Shown here: one piece after another, positions 9,263-17,162 of the stretch
Numbering within the stretch: the first letter of the stretch is position 1
Layout of the letters: each line of letters starts with the position of its first letter
NCBI GenBank assembly: GCA_030037885.1
Contig: JASHPU010000144.1
Location: 1 to 33,743, forward strand
Source of the DNA: Xanthobacteraceae bacterium
Lineage (GTDB): Bacteria > Pseudomonadota > Alphaproteobacteria > Rhizobiales > Xanthobacteraceae
Length of the DNA stretch: 33,743 nt
Direction of reading: 5' to 3'
Notes under the pieces: generated by a model
Seen by the model: only the letters and a program-made list of their open reading frames with translations
The model's database searches: none
Told to the model about the DNA's origin: nothing
Translations under genes and position numbers: made by a program

Positions 9263-9302
9263 CTCTCCCCCTTCCCGTGGCTTGACCTTACGAGCGGCCG
9301 TT

Positions 9303-9451
9303 TCCCGGATGCGGTGCAGCGCCATAAGCGCGTTTACGCGCGTCTTCGACGCGCTATGGCGGTGCACCGCTGTTCCGGGATCGTTTGAAACTCGGAATTT
9401 GTGACGATCCCTGGTCTGCAGCGCACCACTTCGTGCTGCGCTGCGCCCAGG
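9303..9451. repeat. REP/BIME-like nested inverted repeat
   Basis: Imperfect arms of about 30 bp, TTCCCGGATGCGGTGCAGCGCCATAAGCGCGT versus GACGCGCTATGGCGGTGCACCGCTGTTCCGGGA; then GGATCGT...ACGATCC; then CCTGGTCTGCAGCGCA...TGCGCTGCGCCCAGG. Confidence 0.75.
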
Positions 9452-9576
9452 AAACGCAGCTCCCTATATTAGCGCCGATGAGGCGTTGACCCCGGACACC
9501 CAATGCTGCCCGCATTGACGCTCGCGCTCCGATCCGCAATACCGCCTGCGCGTTGTCTTAGGCGAAGGATGTGGAC

Positions 9577-11103
9577 ATGCAGCAGCGCCGGCCCGTGATG
9601 CTGGTCATTCTGGATGGTTGGGGCTGGCGCGAGGAACGCGCCGACAATGCCATCCGGCAGGCGAAAACGCCGAGCTTCGATCGGCTCTGGCAGGCGGGTC
9701 CGCACGGTTTTCTGCATACCTCCGGCAAAGACGTTGGCCTCCCCGACGGCCAGATGGGCAATTCCGAGGTCGGACATTTGAACATCGGCGCCGGCCGCGT
9801 CGTGGTGCAGGATTTGCCGCGCATCGATGCGGCGATTGCCAAGGGCGAGATCGACCGCGCACCAGCGCTTGTCGATTTCATTGCCAAGCTGAAGCAGAGC
9901 GGCGGCACCTGCCATCTGCTCGGCCTGGTATCGCCCGGCGGCGTGCATTCGCATCAGAATCACGCCGTGGCCCTTTCGAAAATCCTCGCCGCGGCCAACG
10001 TGCCGGCGCTGGTGCACGCCTTCACCGACGGCCGCGATACGCCGCCGCAATCAGCGGGTGACGACATCAAGTGCCTGATCGCGGCGCTGCCGAAATCGGT
10101 TTCGATCGCGACGGTGAGCGGCCGCTACTACGCGATGGACCGCGACAAGCGCTGGGACCGCGTCGAAAAGGTCTACAAGGCGATCGTCGATGCCGACGCG
10201 CCGCGCTTTGCCGACGCGCCCGCAATCATCGCCGACGCCTACGCCAACAAAAAATTCGACGAGTTCGTCGTGCCGGCACTGGTCGGCGATTACCGCGGCA
10301 TGAAGGACGGCGACGGCGTGCTGTGCTTCAACTTCCGCGCCGACCGCGTGCGCGAAATTCTCTCGGCGCTGCTCGATGCGAAATTTTCCGGTTTTGCCCG
10401 GCAACGGATCGTCCGCTTCGCCGCGGCACTCGGCATGACCGAATATTCCGACGAACTCGACAAAATGATGCGGGCGATCTTTCCGCCGCAGCGGCTCGAG
10501 CACATCCTCGGCGAGGTGGCGGCGGATGCCGGCCGCAAGCAACTACGCATGGCCGAGACCGAAAAATACGCCCACGTCACGTATTTCCTCAGCGGCGGGC
10601 GCGAAGAGCCGTTTGCCGGGGAGGATCGCATCCTGGTGCCGTCGCCCAAGGTCGCGACCTACGATCTGCAGCCCGAAATGTCGGCGCCCGAACTGACCGA
10701 CAAGGCGGTGACCGCGATCAATTCCGGCAAATACGACTTGATCGTGCTCAACTACGCCAATCCCGACATGGTCGGCCACACCGGCAGCCTGCCCGCGGCG
10801 ATCAAGGCCGTGGAGACGGTCGATTCCGGCTTGGGCCGCATCGCCGACGCCATCCAGAAATCCGGCGGTGCGCTCTTGGTCACCGCCGACCACGGCAATT
10901 GCGAAATGATGCGCGATCCGCAAACCGGCGGACCGCACACCGCCCATACCACGAACCCGGTGCCGGTCATGCTGGTGGGCGCGCGCAACCGCGCGTTCGA
11001 CGCCGAAGGCCGCCTCGCCGACATCGCACCGACTTTGCTCGAACTGATGGAATTGCCGAAGCCGAAGGAAATGACCGGCGCGTCGCTGTTGCAAGGTGGT
11101 TAA
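9577..11103 (+). CDS. gpmI: 2,3-bisphosphoglycerate-independent phosphoglycerate mutase
   Basis: VMLVILDGWGWREERADNAIRQAKTPSFDRL...GNSEVGHLNIGAGRVVVQDLPRID...ITADHGN-type motif LLVTADHGNCEMM. Confidence 0.97.
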   Translation: MQQRRPVMLVILDGWGWREERADNAIRQAKTPSFDRLWQAGPHGFLHTSGKDVGLPDGQMGNSEVGHLNIGAGRVVVQDLPRIDAAIAKGEIDRAPALVDFIAKLKQSGGTCHLLGLVSPGGVHSHQNHAVALSKILAAANVPALVHAFTDGRDTPPQSAGDDIKCLIAALPKSVSIATVSGRYYAMDRDKRWDRVEKVYKAIVDADAPRFADAPAIIADAYANKKFDEFVVPALVGDYRGMKDGDGVLCFNFRADRVREILSALLDAKFSGFARQRIVRFAAALGMTEYSDELDKMMRAIFPPQRLEHILGEVAADAGRKQLRMAETEKYAHVTYFLSGGREEPFAGEDRILVPSPKVATYDLQPEMSAPELTDKAVTAINSGKYDLIVLNYANPDMVGHTGSLPAAIKAVETVDSGLGRIADAIQKSGGALLVTADHGNCEMMRDPQTGGPHTAHTTNPVPVMLVGARNRAFDAEGRLADIAPTLLELMELPKPKEMTGASLLQGG

Positions 11104-11136
11104 GTGCTGTCTTAATTCCAGGTAGTCAGTTCGCAA

Positions 11137-12648
11137 TCAGATTAAGCGGCGTGCTCTATGGGCCGTCACCCAAAAATGGCTACGCTGCTCGTACTGCCAG
11201 CCCATATCGAGGAGCATTTGAGCAAAATCGTCCTTTGAAATGTCCAATGAATTGATTGCGCCCTTATGCCAAGCACGCAATACAATTCTATTGAACAAAG
11301 CCTCACCATAAAGCGGTTCGTGCATTTCATGCAGGAGTTGATAGAGCTCGCTCTCAAGATCAAATTTTTTGCCGAGTTCATACTTAACAGCTCTTCCTGT
11401 ATTGAAAAATGACAGAATGAGCTCCCCTGCTAAGACCGATGCACTGCCTTTTTTCTTGTGCATTGACCAAATTGGATCGCCGACCTGAGGCAACGCGGCA
11501 CGCAAATCTGCGCCCGAGTCCGCGGCTGAGGTCAAAATGGTTTGAAAATACGAAGTGTTCCAATGCTGAAAAACAACGGATAGCCAGCGATCCGGCTTTA
11601 ATAGATCGAGGCACGCACGAATACTCGATCCGAGGCGCTCTGTGTAGGCCTGATCGGCATGTCTTCGATCGCCGCCAACGATTATTTCGTGTTTGGCTCT
11701 GGAAGGAGTTGGCAAAATGCCGAGCCATGCGTTCCACATCGTAGACAAGTCGAGATAGGCGATGTGGCCTCCGTATGGTGGGTCGGTGAAGATATAATCA
11801 GCTGTGCGCCCGAGCAGCCGGGGAAGCTCCAACACGTCCCTATCATAGGCATGAAATTCTCCATGCCAACCAGCCGACGATTGTCGTTTGTGCTCAATAC
11901 TCTGATCGACTTCAGCTTTCGCCGCCAGCACATTCATTGCCCGCTCTCGGAATGTGGGCCATAGCGGCAATCGCACGGGCTTTTTTGCCACTTTGTACCT
12001 GTAAATGCTGAATATGCTGGATCCCCCACGCGACGCCAATCGACCTTCTGCCGAAAGAAAGGTGCGATTTAGCTTCGCCAGCGTTGCGGAGAATGCCAGC
12101 AACATTGCATTGCGCGCATACTTATTTGGTATTCTCGCAACGTGTTCTCGGATCACAGCAAGTCCGGCTAATTGCTTCGGCTCAAATAGATCATACAACA
12201 ACGTTACGTCTGAATTCGCCGGGAGTACGGCATTCTTCGGCAGTCGAAACTGCTTTTGGTAGCGATCCAACTCGTCATCACCCGACTTCTCTATCTCGGA
12301 CAAAATCCCTGAGCACGCCGACTCCATGGCTGCCAGTGCATCTCGATAATCGGAAAGGTTTCCTTTGGCCAGGTCCGCGATACCGCTCGCGATGAAGTTT
12401 GCCAGTGGATTGAGATCGTTATGAACCCCAATCCGATTTTCCAGGAACGCCTCTATTGCAGTGACCCCCGATCCCCCAAACGGATCGATCACCCGATCTC
12501 CAGGCCGCGAATAGTGCAGTATATAATCACGCACGACATTAAAGGGGCGCCTGGTAAAATACGGATGCACGCCATAGTGTCGCTTCGCAGTTTGACGCTC
12601 TGCCGAGATCGGATGCTGAATTGCTACGACGTTCCGGTAGAAGTTCAT
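11137..12648 (-). CDS. DNA methyltransferase (SAM-dependent, probable amino-MTase) of a restriction-modification cassette
   Basis: Motif I VIDPFGGSGVTAIEA near N-terminus; motif IV YIFTDPPYGGHIAYLDLSTMWNAWL near residue 290; SAERQTAKRHYGVHPYFTRRPFNVVRDYI N-terminus typical of DNA methylases; low-GC context. Confidence 0.88.
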   Translation of the reverse strand: MNFYRNVVAIQHPISAERQTAKRHYGVHPYFTRRPFNVVRDYILHYSRPGDRVIDPFGGSGVTAIEAFLENRIGVHNDLNPLANFIASGIADLAKGNLSDYRDALAAMESACSGILSEIEKSGDDELDRYQKQFRLPKNAVLPANSDVTLLYDLFEPKQLAGLAVIREHVARIPNKYARNAMLLAFSATLAKLNRTFLSAEGRLASRGGSSIFSIYRYKVAKKPVRLPLWPTFRERAMNVLAAKAEVDQSIEHKRQSSAGWHGEFHAYDRDVLELPRLLGRTADYIFTDPPYGGHIAYLDLSTMWNAWLGILPTPSRAKHEIIVGGDRRHADQAYTERLGSSIRACLDLLKPDRWLSVVFQHWNTSYFQTILTSAADSGADLRAALPQVGDPIWSMHKKKGSASVLAGELILSFFNTGRAVKYELGKKFDLESELYQLLHEMHEPLYGEALFNRIVLRAWHKGAINSLDISKDDFAQMLLDMGWQYEQRSHFWVTAHRARRLI

Positions 12649-13538
12649 AATGCCAGCGTGAGTTCATCACGGCCATATTATAGAACGCCTCAAGTTCAAT
12701 CACATCGATGTTCTGGCGTACAGCTTCATGATCATGATTTGCACAGAGAATAACCGCTCGACTGAGTTCGTTTTTGCCGTATTTCTTCTCTTGATACTGG
12801 AAATTGTGACTATTCTTCTTGATCTCGACCGGCACGCCGTAGGGTGGATATGCGAGAAACTCGATAATCGAAGCGCAGTCGTATCCCTTGCCCACGTAAG
12901 GACCCAGGAACACGCCGAGATGATTGAGAGGCCCTGACGCGCGGAGCAAATCGGGGCTCCAGGATATGCGGAATTTTCGTTTCCGGACGATGATCCTTTG
13001 CAATTCTGCATATTTCGCGAACCGACCATTCAAGAACGTCCGGCTTCGCGCGTCCAATCTTTTCCAAATGTCGCCGCCAAAACGGACTTATATAGTCGAG
13101 CGTGAATGTTAGGGGACGCTCTACTTTATGCAGCGTCTTTGTCCGCTTGGAGCCCGCGTATTTGCAAACAATCGGTCTCATATAGAAAGCGTCATCAATC
13201 GTGTCGACTTCAACGTCAATGCGCTCGAATTGCCCTGCGGGCAGGGAATACCAATGCCGGATTTGCTCGCCAATACTGGCCTCCCCTTGTCCCTGTTGGA
13301 TACGGTCATGACCAACGCTACCCGGCACCGCCTTTCCTTTTTCGTCTAACTTATGATCCTTCCCAACCGCGAAGAAATGTGACTTTGTTGCGCCGTAAGG
13401 CGTAACGAGCGCGACCGGGACTGCGCCCTTGCTCCGCAAGTACGTTTTGACCGAGTCTGAAAGATCGTGGAAATAGTACTGAGGCCCCCCGGACGCTGCA
13501 CTGGCGCGTTTGGTTTGCTGTAGATGCATTGCAATCAA
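12539..13538 (-). pseudogene. Restriction-endonuclease-like gene (candidate PD-(D/E)XK), interrupted by an apparent 1-nt frameshift near 12953-12956; start TTG 13538 or ATG 13529
   Basis: N-terminal ORF 12810-13538 and C-terminal ORF 12539-13057 are in different frames. Removing one C of the CCCC run (plus-strand GGGG 12953-12956) yields ...ETKIPHILEPDLLRASGPLNHLGVFLGPYVGKGYDCASIIEFLAYPPYGVPVEIKKNS..., where D...VEIKK fits a D...ExK core. Immediately upstream of the methyltransferase, same strand. Confidence 0.62.
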
Positions 13539-13555
13539 ACCCTCACAGATCGAGC

Positions 13556-14383
13556 TTAAATGTCCGTGAGGCCCAGCACATCCGCCATCGAATAAAGCCC
13601 CGGCTTCTGGTCGCGCGCCCAGAGCGCGGCGTGCAGCGCCCCGCGGGCGAAAATCATGCGGTCCTCGGCGCGATGGGTGAGCTCGAGGCGCTCCGCCGGA
13701 CCCGCGAACGTCACCGTATGGTCGCCGACCATGGTGCCGCCGCGCAGCGAGGCAAAGCCGATGTCGCCCGGACGGCGCGCGCCGGTCATGCCGTCGCGGC
13801 CGCGCACCGAATGCTGCGCGAGATCAATGCCGCGGCCCGCCGCCGCAGCGCCGCCGAGCATCAACGCGGTGCCGGACGGCGCGTCGATCTTCTTGGCGTG
13901 GTGCATTTCGAGAATTTCGATGTCGTAGGCCTCGTCGAGCGTCTTGGCGACGCGTTTGACGAGCGCGGCGAGCAGATTGACGCCGAGACTCATATTGCCG
14001 GATTTGACGATGCGGGCACGGCGCGCCGCCGCGGCGATCACCTTCTCCTCCTCGGCCGAATGCCCGGTGGTGCCAATGACGTGGACGAGCCCGGCGGCGG
14101 CGGTCAGCTCGGCGAAGGCAAGCGTCGCGGCCGGGATGGTGAACTCGATCAAGCCGTCGGCGCCTTTGAGCAGCGGCGCCGCGTCGCTGACCACCTTGAC
14201 GCCGTTCGCACCCAGGCCGGCGAGCTCGCCGGCATCGCGGCCGATCACCGCCGAGCCGGCCGCTTCGATCGCGCCGACCAGCGTCAGCCCCTTGCTGGCC
14301 GCGATGGCATGAACGAGCGTGCGGCCCATGCGCCCGCCGGCGCCGGCGACGACGACTCGCATTTGTGGCTGTGCCGCCGGCAT
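13556..14383 (-). CDS. dapB: 4-hydroxy-tetrahydrodipicolinate reductase (start 14383 or 14362)
   Basis: [20 protein letters not shown]...[10 protein letters not shown]...[12 protein letters not shown]...[19 protein letters not shown]. Confidence 0.97.
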   Translation of the reverse strand: MPAAQPQMRVVVAGAGGRMGRTLVHAIAASKGLTLVGAIEAAGSAVIGRDAGELAGLGANGVKVVSDAAPLLKGADGLIEFTIPAATLAFAELTAAAGLVHVIGTTGHSAEEEKVIAAAARRARIVKSGNMSLGVNLLAALVKRVAKTLDEAYDIEILEMHHAKKIDAPSGTALMLGGAAAAGRGIDLAQHSVRGRDGMTGARRPGDIGFASLRGGTMVGDHTVTFAGPAERLELTHRAEDRMIFARGALHAALWARDQKPGLYSMADVLGLTDI

Positions 14384-14471
14384 TGGACGTGCTCCGCTCG
14401 CTGCCGGTATAGCGAAGCGCCGGCCCGGCGTCGACCCGCCAGCAAAAGCGAAAGTCAGAACTTCGTCCGTC

Positions 14472-14588
14472 CTAGCCTTCGACGATGACGAGGTCGAATT
14501 CGGCCGTGCCATCGTGCGGCGTCTTCGCCGCCTTTGTGGCCTTCCGCACCGTCACATCGATGTACGGAATCCAACGGCCTTTCGGCAT
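14472..14588 (-). pseudogene. Internally deleted DUF1330 paralog remnant (38 aa)
   Basis: Minus-strand reading [38 protein letters not shown]; its ends match the N-terminus (MAKGYWIARVDV) and C-terminus (PHGTVDLIVIEG) of the neighbouring DUF1330 protein, with the middle missing. Confidence 0.65.
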
Positions 14589-14618
14589 TGGTTTTCTCCC
14601 GGTAGGCCCGCTCAATGA

Positions 14619-14921
14619 TCAGGGCTGCACACCGTCGTAGCCTTCGATGACGATCAGGTCGACCGTGCCATGCGGCAATCGCCGTTTGATATTCTCCTGA
14701 TATTCGGGCGAGCGATAGCACGCGAGTGCCGTCGCGTAATCGCGAAATTCGATCACGACGTTGCGCGAACGGGCCGTGCCTTCCATACCCTCATATTGGC
14801 CGCCGCGCACCACGTAGCGCCCGCCGAACTTCTCGAAGATCGGCCCGTTGGCTTCGGCATACGGCTTGAAACCCTGTTCGTTGTGCACGTCGACACGGGC
14901 GATCCAGTAACCTTTGGCCAT
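14619..14921 (-). CDS. DUF1330 domain-containing protein
   Basis: MAKGYWIARVDVHNEQGFKPYAEANGPIFEKFGGRYVVRGGQYEGMEG...RNVVIEFRDYATALACYRSPEYQ. Confidence 0.92.
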   Translation of the reverse strand: MAKGYWIARVDVHNEQGFKPYAEANGPIFEKFGGRYVVRGGQYEGMEGTARSRNVVIEFRDYATALACYRSPEYQENIKRRLPHGTVDLIVIEGYDGVQP

Positions 14922-14936
14922 TTGCGCTCTCCCTTT

Positions 14937-15635
14937 TCAGTTTTTGGTTCGTGCAATTTCCTCGACGATAGCGTGCGCCGCCGCCCTCGGATCAGGCGCC
15001 GCAAGGATGGGCCGGCCGACGACGAGATAGTCGGCGCCGGCGGCAATTGCGGCGGCCGGGGTCATGATGCGCTTCTGGTCGCCCGCATCGGTGCCGGCCG
15101 GCCGAATGCCCGGCGTCACCAGCTTGAGCTTGCCGCCGATGATGGCGCGTACTTTCCCCGCTTCGGCGCCCGAACAGACGAGGCCGTCGACGCCGATGTC
15201 ACGCGCCTGCACAGCGCGTTGCGCGACCAGTTCGGCAACGCTGCCGTGGTAGCCTGCCGCGGCAAGGTCGGCGTCGTCGTAGGATGTGAGCACGGTGACG
15301 GCCAGAATTTGCAGGCCGCGCTCGCGCGCATCGACTGCGGCTTTCATGGCTTGCGGATAGGCGTGCACGGTAAGAAACGTCGCGCCGAGCCGCGCCACGC
15401 TGCGCACGCCTTCGGCCACAGTGCTGCCGATGTCGTGCAGCTTGAGATCGAGAAACACCTGCTTGCCGGTATCGACCAGGCGAGGCACGTCGGCCAATCC
15501 ACCCGCATAAGCGAGCTGATAGCCGATTTTGTAGAACGACACCGCGTCGCCGAGCCGCGCCACCATGGCCCGCGCGGCTTCGACTGAGGGCAGATCGAGC
15601 GCGACGATCAGACGGTCGCGCGACTCTGGTTGCAT
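14937..15635 (-). CDS. pyrF: Orotidine-5'-phosphate decarboxylase
   Basis: [18 protein letters not shown]...[14 protein letters not shown]...GLVCSGAEA...LVTPGIRP. Confidence 0.96.
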   Translation of the reverse strand: MQPESRDRLIVALDLPSVEAARAMVARLGDAVSFYKIGYQLAYAGGLADVPRLVDTGKQVFLDLKLHDIGSTVAEGVRSVARLGATFLTVHAYPQAMKAAVDARERGLQILAVTVLTSYDDADLAAAGYHGSVAELVAQRAVQARDIGVDGLVCSGAEAGKVRAIIGGKLKLVTPGIRPAGTDAGDQKRIMTPAAAIAAGADYLVVGRPILAAPDPRAAAHAIVEEIARTKN

Positions 15636-15661
15636 GGCGCCAATCTCCTCACGTCATCTCC

Positions 15662-16243
15662 TCACATCATGGCCCGCGCCAGCTCGACCAGGCGGCGCGC
15701 CATGGCCTTCAAGGCGGCAGCGGCGCTTGCGTCCTTGAGATTATCCATGTCATCGAATGCGTCTGCGGCGTGCGGAACCGCAATCTGCTCGGGGATGACC
15801 AGCGCGCCGCAGCCGAGCTCGAGAATTTGGCGCAGCGCCAACAGTGCCCGCGCGCCGCCGCCCGGACCGTTCGATGCCGCGCCGACGGCAAATACCCTGT
15901 TCTTGAAGGCCGCGTATGTCGGCTCGCCGCGGCCGCGGGCACGCGACAGCCAGTCGATGGTGTTTTTGACGAGCGGCGTCACCGAGGCGCTGTATTCCGG
16001 GCTGGTCATGAAGACGCCGTGGTGCGCCTCCAGCATGCGCTGCAGCTGCACGGCGTATTGCGGCGGACCGATCTCGGCGGTCATCTCGACGTCGAACAAC
16101 GGCAGCGGATAGTCGGCGAGCGAGATGCGGGTGACGTCGGCCTCGGCCAGCGCCAGCTCCTTGGCGGCGAGCGCGGCGAGCCGTCCATTGTGCGAGCCGA
16201 CGCGCAGCGAGCCGGCAATGACGAGGATTTTTGGAGCGAGCAT
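15662..16243 (-). CDS. NADPH-dependent FMN reductase family protein
   Basis: KILVIAGSLRVGSHNGRLAALAAKELA...MTSPEYSASVTPLVKNTIDWLSR. Confidence 0.92.
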   Translation of the reverse strand: MLAPKILVIAGSLRVGSHNGRLAALAAKELALAEADVTRISLADYPLPLFDVEMTAEIGPPQYAVQLQRMLEAHHGVFMTSPEYSASVTPLVKNTIDWLSRARGRGEPTYAAFKNRVFAVGAASNGPGGGARALLALRQILELGCGALVIPEQIAVPHAADAFDDMDNLKDASAAAALKAMARRLVELARAMM

Positions 16244-16252
16244 GTTTTCAGA

Positions 16253-16356
16253 GGTCAGAAATCAGAGCTCGGAAGGGCATCCACAATTCCGCGATGTGTA
16301 CGTTTAGTCACGTCGGCCGATTTCTGACTTCCGACTTCTGATTTCTGTCTTCTGAT
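16253..16356. repeat. Inverted heptamer array C (FMN reductase/PmtA-like boundary)
   Basis: Left GGTCAGA AATCAGA GCTCGGA AG (16253-16275); right five tandem heptamers TTCTGAC TTCCGAC TTCTGAT TTCTGTC TTCTGAT (16322-16356); 18/20 inverted match 16256-16275 versus 16328-16347. Confidence 0.85.
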
Positions 16357-17108
16357 TGCCGATACACCCACACCCGCGCCGGCGGCAGATTCATCCAGAT
16401 GCGTTTCGAGGCTTCCACCGAAAAGCCGCCGAGCTGCTTCGGCAGCGGCGCCGCCATCGAGTACGTGAACTGCACGAACGGCCCGCCCGGCAGCATCAGA
16501 TCGAAGGCGTCGCGTATCAAACGGACGCGCTCGCGGATCGGCTTGGTGACCAGCGGCAGGCCGGAGACCACTGCCGCCGCCGGTTGCAGCAGCAGGCTGG
16601 CGAAGAGCCGACGCAGGCTGTAGGCGTCGCCTTGCACGAGCGTGGCATCGGGATAACGTGCGCGCAGGATCCGGCAAAAAGCCGAATTGAATTCGACCAG
16701 CACCAGCCGCGAGGGCGCCACTCCCGCTTCGACCAGCGCCTCGGTCACCGGGCCGGTGCCCGGTCCCAATTCGACGACCGGCCCTTCACTCTCCGGATCG
16801 ACATAGCGCGCCATCGCGCGGGCGAGAATTTTTCCCGAAGGGGTGACCGCGCCGATGGTCAGCGGCCGCTCGATCCAGGAGCGAATGAAGCGCACTTCGT
16901 CATCGAGCCGAATGCCCTTGTTGCGCTCGAACTGCCGGATCTGGTCTTCGATTTTCTTGCCGATATCGTCGCGCTTTTGCTCGAACAGCCGGATTTGCCG
17001 ATCGATCTTGCGCTCGATGAGATACTTTCTGGCCTCAAGAAGGCGAATTTGCCGCTCGATCTTGCGCTCAAAATTTTGCAGGGCGGGCAGAGGCATCGCA
17101 TCCCACAC
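16308..17108 (-). CDS. SAM-dependent methyltransferase of the PmtA / rRNA-adenine-dimethylase-like family, with N-terminal repeated amphipathic region (start 17096 possible)
   Basis: RSWIERPLTIGAVTPSGKILARAMARYVDPESEGPVVELGPGTGPVTEALVEAGV...VLVEFNSAFCRILRARYPDATLVQGDA...VVSGLPL. Confidence 0.85.
   Translation of the reverse strand: MWDAMPLPALQNFERKIERQIRLLEARKYLIERKIDRQIRLFEQKRDDIGKKIEDQIRQFERNKGIRLDDEVRFIRSWIERPLTIGAVTPSGKILARAMARYVDPESEGPVVELGPGTGPVTEALVEAGVAPSRLVLVEFNSAFCRILRARYPDATLVQGDAYSLRRLFASLLLQPAAAVVSGLPLVTKPIRERVRLIRDAFDLMLPGGPFVQFTYSMAAPLPKQLGGFSVEASKRIWMNLPPARVWVYRQSEDRNQKSEVRNRPT
16908..17069 (-). repeat. Three 54-bp (18-aa) in-frame tandem repeats in the PmtA-like gene
   Basis: ERKIERQIRLLEARKYLI / ERKIDRQIRLFEQKRDDI / GKKIEDQIRQFERNKGIR; DNA units also similar (GAGCGCAAGATCGAGCGGCAAATTCG / GAGCGCAAGATCGATCGGCAAATCCG). 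Confidence 0.75.
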
Positions 17109-17162
17109 GACGGAATAGTGTCATTTAGAACATTCGAAGCCTAAAGGCCAGCCGGCCGGACG

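Noticed and set aside
10071-11255. 394-aa plus-strand ORF in another frame of gpmI
   Set aside because: Shadow frame of gpmI with Arg/Gly-rich low-complexity sequence
11800-13540. Plus-strand ORFs inside the R-M cassette
   Set aside because: Short, no domain-like sequence, opposite to clear coding frames on the minus strand
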